Below are positions 1 to 7,920 of a stretch of 14,989 bases of DNA, piece after piece (within the stretch, counting starts at the first letter, position 1; each line of letters opens with the position of its first letter). This DNA is from Cryomorphaceae bacterium. Lineage in GTDB: Bacteria > Bacteroidota > Bacteroidia > Flavobacteriales > Schleiferiaceae. Under the pieces are notes generated by a model that saw only the letters and a program-made list of their open reading frames with translations, was not told where the DNA came from and searched no databases. Made by a program: the position numbers and the translations under genes. The DNA lies in the NCBI GenBank assembly GCA_003445735.1, contig DMCR01000006.1:1-14989 (forward strand). The letters run 5' to 3'.

Positions 1-1314
1 TGTTACACCGAATTTATCGTCCGGATCCGCGGTAAGCGGCATCGGAACGTTATCCGCGTTGTACAAGTACTCTCCTTCTGGATAAGGCATACGGCGAGGA
101 ATATCGGTCAAGTTCGCACCAGCAGGTGCAGATAACTGAGGAAATCCTGTTCTTCTCCAATCCGTCCAAGATTCAGTAGAAGTAAACATCGCCACATACT
201 TTTCATTCATGATTAATTCCAAATCAGTGGTAGCTGGCAATGCTGCAACATAAGTTGCTATATCAGCAGCATCAACCCCCAACCAAGTCATGTGAGACTC
301 AATCGCATCTTCCAAAGAAGCTCTAGCACCTGCAGCATCGTTAGCGACCATTTGGGCCTCTGCTTTGATAAAGTACAATTCAAACGGAGTCACAAGAGGC
401 AACGCAGAAGTAGCAGAGCCATATGCTGGTAGCTCAAGACTATCAGCACTTCTGTAGAGATCGATTCTTGGATCACTTGAATTCGTCATCATATCATACA
501 TTGTCCCATATTGAGTAATGTATCCTGCACGGTCAATCACAGTAAACTGGTACCATGGGTTTTGATTCAAGGCTGATTCATAACCGATGGTTGCATAAGC
601 ACCAGCAGTCAATGCGACATCACAAGCAGCGATAACGGCAGCCCCATCATACTGAGAAGTTTTGCTCAAATGGTTCAAGTTACGAGCTATAAGAGCGTCT
701 GCTGTCGCCATCCATGCAGCTAGATCTCCTCCGTGGATTAAGTCATCACCACCTGGACTCACACTACTTGGAGCAGCCAAATCAGCTTTACCGTCAGTAA
801 GTAATGTAAAGATAGTAGTATAAATATCCTCTTGAGAATCAAAAACTGGTTTCAAATTATCAGCCCCTGTGAAAGCGGAATCATAAGGAATATCACCAAA
901 ATGATCAGTGAGAAGACCAAGCTCCATCGCTGTCATAATTTTAGCAATACCACCATATGCTGTTGCACCTGATGCATCAGCCATATCTATGATCAATTTC
1001 AAATCATAGAGGCCACCAGCATATGCATTGCCCCATGGGGTGTTAAAATCACCTTCACCAATCTGTGCATAACGATTATGCGCCAAAGACTGGCGATCCG
1101 TTCCGGTCATCTGTTGCATGAAGATACTTGTCAAACGAGGCAATACATCTCCATGATTCATGCCAGTACTAGCTTGCGCTGAAGGCAATAGAACTTGCAT
1201 ACTAACTTCAGACGGTCTGTTTGGGTCGAGTTTCTTTTCCTCTAACCAAGCATCTGAACACGCAGTTAAACCGAATGCGGCAACTGCTACAATAATTAAC
1301 GTTTTAAATTTCAT
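1..1314 (-). CDS. SusD/RagB-family surface lipoprotein (partial, C-terminus off the left edge)
   Basis: This is the substrate-binding lipoprotein partner of the SusC transporter encoded just upstream; such proteins sit on the outer leaflet and close over the SusC barrel like a lid. The frame is open for 438 codons from the ATG to the window edge. It begins with a lipoprotein signal ending in the lipobox LTAC, with the acylated cysteine at residue 19. Near the visible end, about residues 390-425, it carries ESWTDWRRTGFPQL and RRMPYPEGEY, a pattern typical of the C-terminal part of SusD-like proteins, so perhaps only a few tens of residues are missing. An in-frame ATG four codons earlier (1326) is an alternative start; 1314 gives the more usual signal peptide length. 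The gap to the SusC stop is 13 bases, so the two are almost certainly co-transcribed. The substrate cannot be told from sequence. Confidence 0.93.
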   Translation of the reverse strand, partial: MKFKTLIIVAVAAFGLTACSDAWLEEKKLDPNRPSEVSMQVLLPSAQASTGMNHGDVLPRLTSIFMQQMTGTDRQSLAHNRYAQIGEGDFNTPWGNAYAGGLYDLKLIIDMADASGATAYGGIAKIMTAMELGLLTDHFGDIPYDSAFTGADNLKPVFDSQEDIYTTIFTLLTDGKADLAAPSSVSPGGDDLIHGGDLAAWMATADALIARNLNHLSKTSQYDGAAVIAACDVALTAGAYATIGYESALNQNPWYQFTVIDRAGYITQYGTMYDMMTNSSDPRIDLYRSADSLELPAYGSATSALPLVTPFELYFIKAEAQMVANDAAGARASLEDAIESHMTWLGVDAADIATYVAALPATTDLELIMNEKYVAMFTSTESWTDWRRTGFPQLSAPAGANLTDIPRRMPYPEGEYLYNADNVPMPLTADPDDKFGVT

Positions 1315-1327
1315 AATACGATACATT

Positions 1328-4300
1328 TTAGAGGTTAGCTTTTACATTGAAAATAACACCCATAGTATTCGGCATATTGAAGTAATCTGCTCCTTGGCTA
1401 TTCGTCGACCCTGAAAGGTTAGTTTCTGGATCAACTCCACGGTAAGGTGTGCTCAAGAACAAGTTACGTCCGGTTATACCGACAGACAGTCCTTTCAATT
1501 TGGTGCTCTTAATAGCATCTTTGTCAAAGCGATAGTTTAGACTAACAGTACGTAATCTAACCCAGCTTCCATCCTCAATAAAAGGACGAGATGCACCAGT
1601 AAAGCCACTTAGAGGACCTAAAGCATAAGAATCAATATCATTCAAGACCCCTGTAGTATTTGGTTGACCACTGATATCGTTGCCGTTCGCATCAAGGGTT
1701 CCTGGTGCATAAACACCATTATTACCCATTACTACATCTTCCCAAACAAAAGTCTCGCCGCGTGCGGTTCCATCAGGCAACACATCAGTATCTTCATGAG
1801 TACCAAAGTAGTATAATGCACCACGAGTACCATTCCAAATATCACCGCCTTGACGAATATCCCAAAGCATGTTGAAAGTCCAATTCTTGTAGCTGGCATT
1901 TGTTGTGATACCCATCAAATAATCAGGGTTAGGATCACCAACTACTACCTCAGTTGAAGAGTAGATTGGGTAACCTGAGCCATCAACTAAAGCGTTACCG
2001 TTCTCATCACGCAACCAGTCGTCTCCATAAAGTGTTCCGTAAGCCTCGCCAGCAACAAGACGCTGGTTAGCACCGAAGAATCCCCATGGTAGACCAATTA
2101 CATCTACTCCTGGAGCTAATTCTACGACTTTATTTCTGTTACGCGTAAAAGTCATTCCTGCATTTAATGTGAAATCATTCGATTCAACAAGGTTAGTGTT
2201 GAACTGGATCTCTACACCAGTATTAGTCATAGTACCGGCATTCATAAATGATGAGGTAAATCCTGATGAAGCAGCAACTGGAACAGCTACGATAAGATCT
2301 TCAGAAGTTTGTTGATATAAAGTAACATCAGCGTTAACCTTATTATTAAAGAGTCTAAACTCAGCACCCACCTCATTAGTAATGGTGTACTCTGCTCTTA
2401 AATCTGGGTTACCTAAAACATTACTTTGCGTAAACCCTGTAGCTCCCAAGTAAGGGAAACTTACACCATTTATCCAACCAGAACCTACTCCAGCTTGGTT
2501 GAAGTATGTCGCGTTAGAGGCAAAAGGCGGTTCAGAACCCACTTTAGCGCTCGATACGCGAAGTTTAGCAAAATTCAATACATCACTCTGAATATCTAAT
2601 GCTTCAGTAAGTATCAACGCCAATGAAGCTGAAGGGTATAGAATAGGAGTTGACACATTACCAAATGTGGATGCTTGATCGCGACGTGCCGTCAAAGTCA
2701 AGTATGCCCAATCATCATAGTCTAACTGAGCTTCCGCATATGTACCCCATAGGCGGCGACCAGTGACAGACTCATAAGCTTGTTGGTTCTGCGCATTACT
2801 CATGTTGTAAAAGTCTGGTAAAACCAAACCAGTACCATATGTTCCAACATATTTGTAATCTCTCATATTCGAATTAAACCCTGCAAGGAAATTCGCTCCA
2901 ATCGGGCCAAAGTTTGTTGTGTAATTTGCAGTCAAATCTTGATTGATTTCCATTACATTCCAAGCTTCGTCTGTGATTGATCCCCCAGGGAAAGTACGAG
3001 AATTCTTAGCAATGATTTGCTTACGAACATCGGAGTATTGGTCTAATCCAACACGGTAACTAACCAATAATCCATCAACTGGAGACCAGTCTAATTTTGT
3101 ATATCCAAATACTCTATTAACGTTGTCCGTAAATGGGTTTTGATTGATCGTCCAGTATGGATTATCATAACCACCACCAGCTCTGTAGTTGCGTTGGCTT
3201 CCGTCAGCATTTAGATAAGCTGTAGGGTCTGATGGATCTTCCGCACCGTTTGAGTTGTCAAAAGATGGTGGAGTTCTCAACAAACCTAGCATAAGACCAG
3301 ATAAATTTGATCCTTGTTGCACTCTGTAACCGCCAGAGTTAGAATAAGCAATTGACGAAGTCATTTTCAAGTTTGTCGAAATTTGACCCGTTCCTGTCAT
3401 TCTAACCGTAGTTCTATCAAAGCGGTTTAGAGGAACAATTCCCTCATCTCTAAGGTTGGAAATCGATAGGTAATACGATGTCGCTTTACCTCCTCCAGAA
3501 AGAGTTACAGAATTGTTTAATCTTCTTCCGCGTTGAAAGAATGCCAAGTTATCATATGGAGAAACGCCACCAGGATTATTTGCTACTGTAGCTGAATCCT
3601 GAGTAATCATGCCATTCGCGTCGTAGGCCAAATCTGCAAGTGCCGGACCCCAAGAGAATGGATTCCCTGTTCCACCCGCATAAGATCCAAAGTAGCCCTG
3701 AGAATACTTGTTTTGTACTCCCGGTAATTTGTTTACCTGAGAAATTTCCATTGATGAATTTACACTCACCTGGAAATCTTGGCCGTAAGCACCTTTTTTG
3801 GTTGTAATTAAAATTACACCATTTGCACCACGAGTACCATAAAGAGCTGCTGCTGCACCCCCTTTAAGCACCGAAATACTTTCAATATCATCAGGATTGA
3901 TATCGATAGCACGGTTCGAGTATGCTACACCAGCCCGTAAATCTTCGGTTCTGATTTGACTGTTGTCAATCGGCACACCATCAACCACCATTAATGGTTG
4001 GTTATCATTCGACGTAAACGTCGCATTTCCACGGATCTTGATGTAAGACGCAGCACCTGCAGCACCAGAAGAGTTAGTCACTTGGACACCACTCACCTTC
4101 GCTGAAATACCACTAACGATATTGGTCTCTCCAGATTCTTTAATAGAAGCTCCTTCAACTTCTTCAACCGAGAAACCCAATGCCTTTTTCTCACGTGAGA
4201 TCCCACCTGCAGTTACAACAACCTCTTCGAGCTCCTCGAAAACATCTGCAACTTCAGGCTGTCCCTTATCTGGTTCATTTTGAGCAGTTGCAGTAAATGC

Positions 4301-4345
4301 AAATGCACATAAGAATAGCCAGACATTAAAAAACTTGTTTTTCAT
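1328..4345 (-). CDS. SusC/RagA-family TonB-dependent outer-membrane transporter
   Basis: This protein imports oligosaccharides, peptides or similar nutrients across the outer membrane, using energy from TonB-ExbBD, in complex with the SusD lipoprotein encoded downstream. It has 1005 residues. A Sec signal peptide spans about residues 1-21 and ends in TATA. A short acidic linker follows, then a TonB-box-like EVVVTA at 41-46. The plug domain runs from about 50 to 185 and shows the family motifs MVVDGVPID, DIESISVLKG and YGTRGANGVI. The rest is a predicted 22-strand barrel. SusC proteins commonly carry a carboxypeptidase-regulatory-like domain of about 80 residues between the signal peptide and the TonB box; here only about 20 residues separate them. 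The protein is otherwise of usual size for a member lacking that domain. No strong ribosome binding site precedes the ATG, as is normal for Bacteroidota. Substrate unknown. Confidence 0.96.
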   Translation of the reverse strand: MKNKFFNVWLFLCAFAFTATAQNEPDKGQPEVADVFEELEEVVVTAGGISREKKALGFSVEEVEGASIKESGETNIVSGISAKVSGVQVTNSSGAAGAASYIKIRGNATFTSNDNQPLMVVDGVPIDNSQIRTEDLRAGVAYSNRAIDINPDDIESISVLKGGAAAALYGTRGANGVILITTKKGAYGQDFQVSVNSSMEISQVNKLPGVQNKYSQGYFGSYAGGTGNPFSWGPALADLAYDANGMITQDSATVANNPGGVSPYDNLAFFQRGRRLNNSVTLSGGGKATSYYLSISNLRDEGIVPLNRFDRTTVRMTGTGQISTNLKMTSSIAYSNSGGYRVQQGSNLSGLMLGLLRTPPSFDNSNGAEDPSDPTAYLNADGSQRNYRAGGGYDNPYWTINQNPFTDNVNRVFGYTKLDWSPVDGLLVSYRVGLDQYSDVRKQIIAKNSRTFPGGSITDEAWNVMEINQDLTANYTTNFGPIGANFLAGFNSNMRDYKYVGTYGTGLVLPDFYNMSNAQNQQAYESVTGRRLWGTYAEAQLDYDDWAYLTLTARRDQASTFGNVSTPILYPSASLALILTEALDIQSDVLNFAKLRVSSAKVGSEPPFASNATYFNQAGVGSGWINGVSFPYLGATGFTQSNVLGNPDLRAEYTITNEVGAEFRLFNNKVNADVTLYQQTSEDLIVAVPVAASSGFTSSFMNAGTMTNTGVEIQFNTNLVESNDFTLNAGMTFTRNRNKVVELAPGVDVIGLPWGFFGANQRLVAGEAYGTLYGDDWLRDENGNALVDGSGYPIYSSTEVVVGDPNPDYLMGITTNASYKNWTFNMLWDIRQGGDIWNGTRGALYYFGTHEDTDVLPDGTARGETFVWEDVVMGNNGVYAPGTLDANGNDISGQPNTTGVLNDIDSYALGPLSGFTGASRPFIEDGSWVRLRTVSLNYRFDKDAIKSTKLKGLSVGITGRNLFLSTPYRGVDPETNLSGSTNSQGADYFNMPNTMGVIFNVKANL

Positions 4346-4371
4346 GTAATACCTGTTTTTCTGTTAAACGT

Positions 4372-4425
4372 ATGTTAAGCGTTGCTAAAATTGAGACTAT
4401 TCCTCATATTATGCAAATGTTAAGC
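4372..4425. promoter_or_regulatory. 9-base direct repeat upstream of the SusC gene
   Basis: On the minus strand GCTTAACAT occurs twice, at 4417-4425 and 4372-4380, in the same orientation and 45 bases apart. Both copies lie in the AT-rich leader between the SusC start and the upstream ligase gene. The outer copy overlaps the possible -33 element of the SusC promoter. The arrangement could be a pair of regulator half-sites. No cognate regulator is encoded in the window, and chance cannot be excluded in AT-rich DNA. Confidence 0.25.
4387..4417 (-). promoter_or_regulatory. Possible Bacteroidota-type promoter for the SusC/SusD operon
   Basis: The minus strand reads TTTG (4417-4414), then 19 bases, then TCAATTTT (4394-4387). 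This resembles the Bacteroidota sigma-A consensus TTTG, about 19 bases, TAnnTTTG, with two mismatches in the -7 element. It would give a leader of roughly 35 bases before the SusC ATG. The region between the two operons is about 194 bases long, so a promoter is expected here, but the match is imperfect. Confidence 0.3.
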
Positions 4426-4539
4426 CGATTAAATGAGTGATTTTGACGATTTTTTTTTGAAATCAGCCTGATTTAATGTCTCGAATGAGACTTTTTCGAG
4501 CTTAATTATCTCATCAAGAGAAGAAATCCGAATTGGGAA

Positions 4540-5970
4540 TTATTTATCTGGAATAGCCCCTGATTTAACCGAAATGGTCGTTAAAAGCGCAAAAAACCCC
4601 CAAAAAGGCGCGCTCGCCTTGTCCATATCTAAGAAGTTATTTAGGAAGCCGTGCAGGAAGTAGGTAATCAGGCCTAAGAATGCGACACGAATCAGGGATT
4701 TTAAAAACGGGGAAGAAGCTCGCGCATAGGAATTGACCGCTACAACAATGAGGGTAATGATTAGACCAAAGAAGGTTAGCAGACCAAAAACACCTGATTC
4801 GGCTAGCGGCCCGAGGTATTCACTGTGCGCATTGCCTCTATTTCCTGCATTGGTGGAAATGATGGTTTTCTCCGAAGGCTTTTGATAAGGGGCATAAAGG
4901 AACATGTAGGTTCCTGGACCATGGCCGAGGATCGGTCGATCCTTGAACATACGGATCGCGGAGTTCCATCTATTAATGCGCTCGAGGTTGGAGGCGTCGG
5001 TACTTACGTTGGTCACTGAGGCGACGTGTTCATTGAGGTCGTCGGACGAATCGGTCCTGTTTCTTTCAAATTTTGAAGAGATCCAAGAAAAATTCAACGC
5101 CGCAATCAAGACTACAATACCTGCGAGGGACCACACCGTGATTTTGGACCAGCGAAAGAGGTACACTAAATACACTGCACAGGCTCCTACCAAAGAAAGC
5201 CAAGCAGCACGGGTATAGCTCAATACGATGGCGAGGGTAAGGATCGCTAGTATGGCACCGGCTACTGCGTTGAAACCCCAACTGCTTTTTCTAAACGTAA
5301 GGTAGAGGGCGGCAGGATACATCATAGCTAAGACTGCACCGTAGGAGGTGTGTTCCTTGAATAACGGAAACATTACCCAAGTGGAGGTCTTCTTGGTGAA
5401 GCCGTATTGGCTGTGAATGACCAGGGTGTAGATGGCCGCGACACTGAGAGCGATAAGAAAGAGCCACAAGAAGGTAAGTTTATTGCGATCGCTCTTAAAG
5501 AAAAGGTGGGCTAACACGAAGTAATACGGGACAATAAACCAAATGCGTGTGGCTAATTGTTTGAGCGATACAAAAGGTAATTGGGACGTAATGGCTGTAA
5601 AAAGCATCCAAGCCAAATAAATGTAGATGGCAATGGAGATGGGGTGCTGGATGATCTTGCGTTCAAACTCCCCAAGAAGGGTCATTTTAATTAGTGCTAT
5701 GAATGAGACCAGCACAAGCATGGGCTCGGTAGGTAAAGAAAGGCCGGCACCACCAGTTAAGTCTGTGAGATTGATGGATATTGGGGTAGCAAAGACGATG
5801 AACCACATGGCCCAATCTAATCGGTAAAAAGAGATCCAAACCAGCAATAATGCTGGTGGTAATAGAAAGGCATACCAAAATTCATACGCCACGGCAAGCC
5901 CCACCAACGGCAAGGTCACGAGACCTATGATGGCAAGCCAACGATTTGATATTTGGCTGATGCCCAACAC
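4540..5970 (-). CDS. Wzy / O-antigen ligase family membrane protein (polysaccharide polymerase or ligase)
   Basis: This is a multi-pass inner-membrane protein that probably polymerises lipid-linked repeat units in the periplasm, or transfers a finished glycan to its acceptor. It has 476 residues with about ten or more hydrophobic segments. The motif SYTRAAWLSL at 251-260 and the large periplasmic loop (about 300-385) containing RINRWNSA, GHGPGTY and AHSEYLGPLAESG (381-393) fit the Wzy_C family; His382 is in the position of the conserved loop histidine. Polymerases and ligases share this fold and cannot be separated by eye, but a Wzz partner immediately upstream favours a polymerase. The start is GTG: the upstream gene's TAA lies in the same frame one codon earlier, so no earlier start is possible. 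It is the last gene of the four-gene operon; no convincing minus-strand terminator was found in the 194 bases downstream. Confidence 0.87.
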   Translation of the reverse strand: MLGISQISNRWLAIIGLVTLPLVGLAVAYEFWYAFLLPPALLLVWISFYRLDWAMWFIVFATPISINLTDLTGGAGLSLPTEPMLVLVSFIALIKMTLLGEFERKIIQHPISIAIYIYLAWMLFTAITSQLPFVSLKQLATRIWFIVPYYFVLAHLFFKSDRNKLTFLWLFLIALSVAAIYTLVIHSQYGFTKKTSTWVMFPLFKEHTSYGAVLAMMYPAALYLTFRKSSWGFNAVAGAILAILTLAIVLSYTRAAWLSLVGACAVYLVYLFRWSKITVWSLAGIVVLIAALNFSWISSKFERNRTDSSDDLNEHVASVTNVSTDASNLERINRWNSAIRMFKDRPILGHGPGTYMFLYAPYQKPSEKTIISTNAGNRGNAHSEYLGPLAESGVFGLLTFFGLIITLIVVAVNSYARASSPFLKSLIRVAFLGLITYFLHGFLNNFLDMDKASAPFWGFFALLTTISVKSGAIPDK

Positions 5971-5973
5971 GGG

Positions 5974-6981
5974 TTAGGACTTGCCGCGAAGTTCGTTTAG
6001 GGTCCCTTGAACCATCAAGAAGAAAGACATCAAAATGAAGGTTGCGAAGCCTACAGCTAAGATGAGGATACTGCGTTTTGGATACGTCTTGCGCTCGGCA
6101 GGACGGGCAGCATCTACCTTAAAGGTGGCAGGAAGGTTTTGATTAACATCCACTTTTGCTTGGTCAAATTTGGTCTTCAACTTCACCTCTTCCTCTTTAA
6201 GTAATTGGAGTTCGTCGCGAATAGCTACATACTTACCGCCGTATTTAGCTAGGGTGTCTAGACGACGTTCTAGTTCTTTAATTCGGCTTTGCGAAGCACC
6301 TTGCGCTAAAGCAATGGCATATTGCTCGTTGAAAACAGAACTTTGGCTTTCGTAGTCGTGTACCCCTTTGTAGCGTAATTCAGTGATCTTGTCCTCCATG
6401 GTTTGAATTTCCCCTTGCAAGCTGCGGTATTCGTTCTTCACGATTTCCAATCCCATCTCGGCACGACTTCGGGCCACACGACGCTTCACCTTATCGACCA
6501 GCTTTGAAATATAATTAGCAATATCAGCGGCTACTTGTGGGTCGGTATCTAGGACGTTGATTTCCACAGACATGAACTGGGTACGTTCGAACTCGATTTT
6601 GTTCTCGTACTCCTTGAACAGCTTGGTGCGCGGATAATCTGAATCCGGATCGATGTCGTAGTGGTTCATCAAATCGAATTTCTGAATCACACTATCGCGG
6701 ATTTCTCCAGAACTCAAGATTTGCAACAACTGCTCGGCCTGTTGTTCATCTCCATATTCGAAGATGTCCTCATCACCATAGCCGTTGGTTTGGGGCAAGA
6801 GCGCTTTCGACACCGAGTTAGTGGTCGATGGGAAAAGGATAACCTGCGATTCAAACAGAGGTTTAATAAATTGGGGACCGCTGAACACGACCGCAACTAC
6901 CATGGCCAAAAACGGCACGACCATTAGTTTCTTCCAATGGGTGTAAAAAAACGAAATCAAATTGGCACTACTGTATTCCAT
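5974..6981 (-). CDS. Wzz-type polysaccharide chain-length determinant (co-polymerase)
   Basis: This inner-membrane protein likely sets the chain length of the polysaccharide made by the adjacent Wzy-type protein. It has 335 residues in the classic layout: a short cytoplasmic N-terminus, a first membrane segment at about 20-36, a periplasmic region with a long charged coiled coil (about 165-275), a proline-containing stretch ARPAERKTYPKRS at 292-304, and a second membrane segment at about 305-324. There is no cytoplasmic tyrosine-kinase domain, so this is a stand-alone co-polymerase rather than a Wzc-type fusion. It starts three bases after the sulfotransferase stop and ends three bases before the ligase/polymerase start, which implies tight translational coupling. 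Sequence identity in this family is low; the call rests on architecture, the motif before the second membrane segment, and context. Confidence 0.88.
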   Translation of the reverse strand: MEYSSANLISFFYTHWKKLMVVPFLAMVVAVVFSGPQFIKPLFESQVILFPSTTNSVSKALLPQTNGYGDEDIFEYGDEQQAEQLLQILSSGEIRDSVIQKFDLMNHYDIDPDSDYPRTKLFKEYENKIEFERTQFMSVEINVLDTDPQVAADIANYISKLVDKVKRRVARSRAEMGLEIVKNEYRSLQGEIQTMEDKITELRYKGVHDYESQSSVFNEQYAIALAQGASQSRIKELERRLDTLAKYGGKYVAIRDELQLLKEEEVKLKTKFDQAKVDVNQNLPATFKVDAARPAERKTYPKRSILILAVGFATFILMSFFLMVQGTLNELRGKS

Positions 6982-6984
6982 AGC

Positions 6985-7920
6985 TTATTTCCAGTGAGTT
7001 AAATTCAAATTTAAAAGGTTGGCCAAAGCTGCCATCTCCTCATTGTAATGTTGTTTCAACCAGCGGGCGACATCCTCGTCCAAATCCGGCGCCTTGGCCT
7101 GCAGCACTTTTTTCATCACGCTGATCATCTCTTTGGGCAACTTCTCACGTATCGGCGCCACCACCCGCATGCCAAGGGCATTCATCTTGGGGTATTTTGG
7201 CACGGAACCTTCGTTTGTCGCCTTCACTTTGGTTGCCACAAAAGTAGGCAAGTCCAAGAACTCTGTAATGCTGTTGAGCACCTTCTGTGGCGTGTTTTTC
7301 AAATCTTCGTGAAAGACCACTAACAAGTGCTTCTCGCCAAATTTCTCCTTCCAGCGTTTGAGTTGTTGTGCGTAATTACCCAACTCTAAATAGCACTCAT
7401 CTCTCCCCCATTGGGCTTGCTCCATCGCCGCCTCACGTTTAAACGCCGCCAATGGCGCCTCGCTTTCCATACCATATTTCAATGCCATCGTGTAATGACT
7501 CCAAGCACGGTCGATGGGGTTGCGCAATAAGACGATGATTTTTGCTTTATTATTGTAATGGGCCAATTCTTTTACGGCCGGCGCACTATACAAATAAGCC
7601 GTAGACGCATCCAAAATATACGTTGCCTTAGGCTTTCCTGCTTGGGCTTGTTGACACAATCTGTGGTAATGACTGCGCTCTTCCACAAAGCCTATATGAC
7701 GTTCTGCCAATTCCGCCTCGGCAAAATAATCTGCCTCGTTCCACTGAATCAATCGCTTGTAAGCTTTGGAAAAAACCTGCGGACGCAGATCCGTGCAGAA
7801 GTGTCCGGGCTCCTTGATAAGCATGCCGGCGATTTGGGGATGTTGGGCCAATATATCCGCTAGCGCAGTGGTCCCAGCTTTTGCGGCGCCAATGAGGAAT
7901 ACGTTTGCTACAGCACTCAT
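6985..7920 (-). CDS. PAPS-dependent sulfotransferase (carbohydrate type)
   Basis: This enzyme is predicted to transfer a sulfuryl group from 3'-phosphoadenosine 5'-phosphosulfate to an acceptor, most likely a sugar of the polysaccharide handled by its neighbours. It has 311 residues, usual for a single sulfotransferase domain. The 5'-phosphosulfate loop is GAAKAGTTAL at 11-20. KEPGHF follows at 36-41, where Glu37 is a candidate catalytic base by analogy with heparan-type sulfotransferases. DASTAYL is at 104-110 and the 3'-phosphate-binding motif RNPIDRAWSHY at 133-143 (Arg133, Ser141). There is no signal peptide or membrane segment, so it should act in the cytoplasm before the lipid-linked unit is flipped. 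The ATG overlaps the flippase stop as ATGA. The acceptor could also be a lipid or protein; the sugar assignment is from context. Confidence 0.92.
   Translation of the reverse strand: MSAVANVFLIGAAKAGTTALADILAQHPQIAGMLIKEPGHFCTDLRPQVFSKAYKRLIQWNEADYFAEAELAERHIGFVEERSHYHRLCQQAQAGKPKATYILDASTAYLYSAPAVKELAHYNNKAKIIVLLRNPIDRAWSHYTMALKYGMESEAPLAAFKREAAMEQAQWGRDECYLELGNYAQQLKRWKEKFGEKHLLVVFHEDLKNTPQKVLNSITEFLDLPTFVATKVKATNEGSVPKYPKMNALGMRVVAPIREKLPKEMISVMKKVLQAKAPDLDEDVARWLKQHYNEEMAALANLLNLNLTHWK

Noticed and set aside
1160..1414. 84-codon plus-strand frame across the SusC-SusD junction
   Set aside because: It is antisense to the SusD signal peptide and SusC C-terminus, both clearly coding, and has no features of its own.
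4460..4474. Palindrome AAATCAG-C-CTGATTT near an eight-T run
   Set aside because: The T-run precedes the palindrome on the plus strand, and on the minus strand it becomes A, so it does not form a terminator for either strand; AT-rich palindromes this size occur by chance.
4478..4496. Hairpin GTCTC-GAAT-GAGAC followed by five T on the plus strand
   Set aside because: It would be a plus-strand terminator, but no plus-strand gene ends there; on the minus strand, where both flanking operons lie, the T-run is on the wrong side. The stem is only 5 bases.
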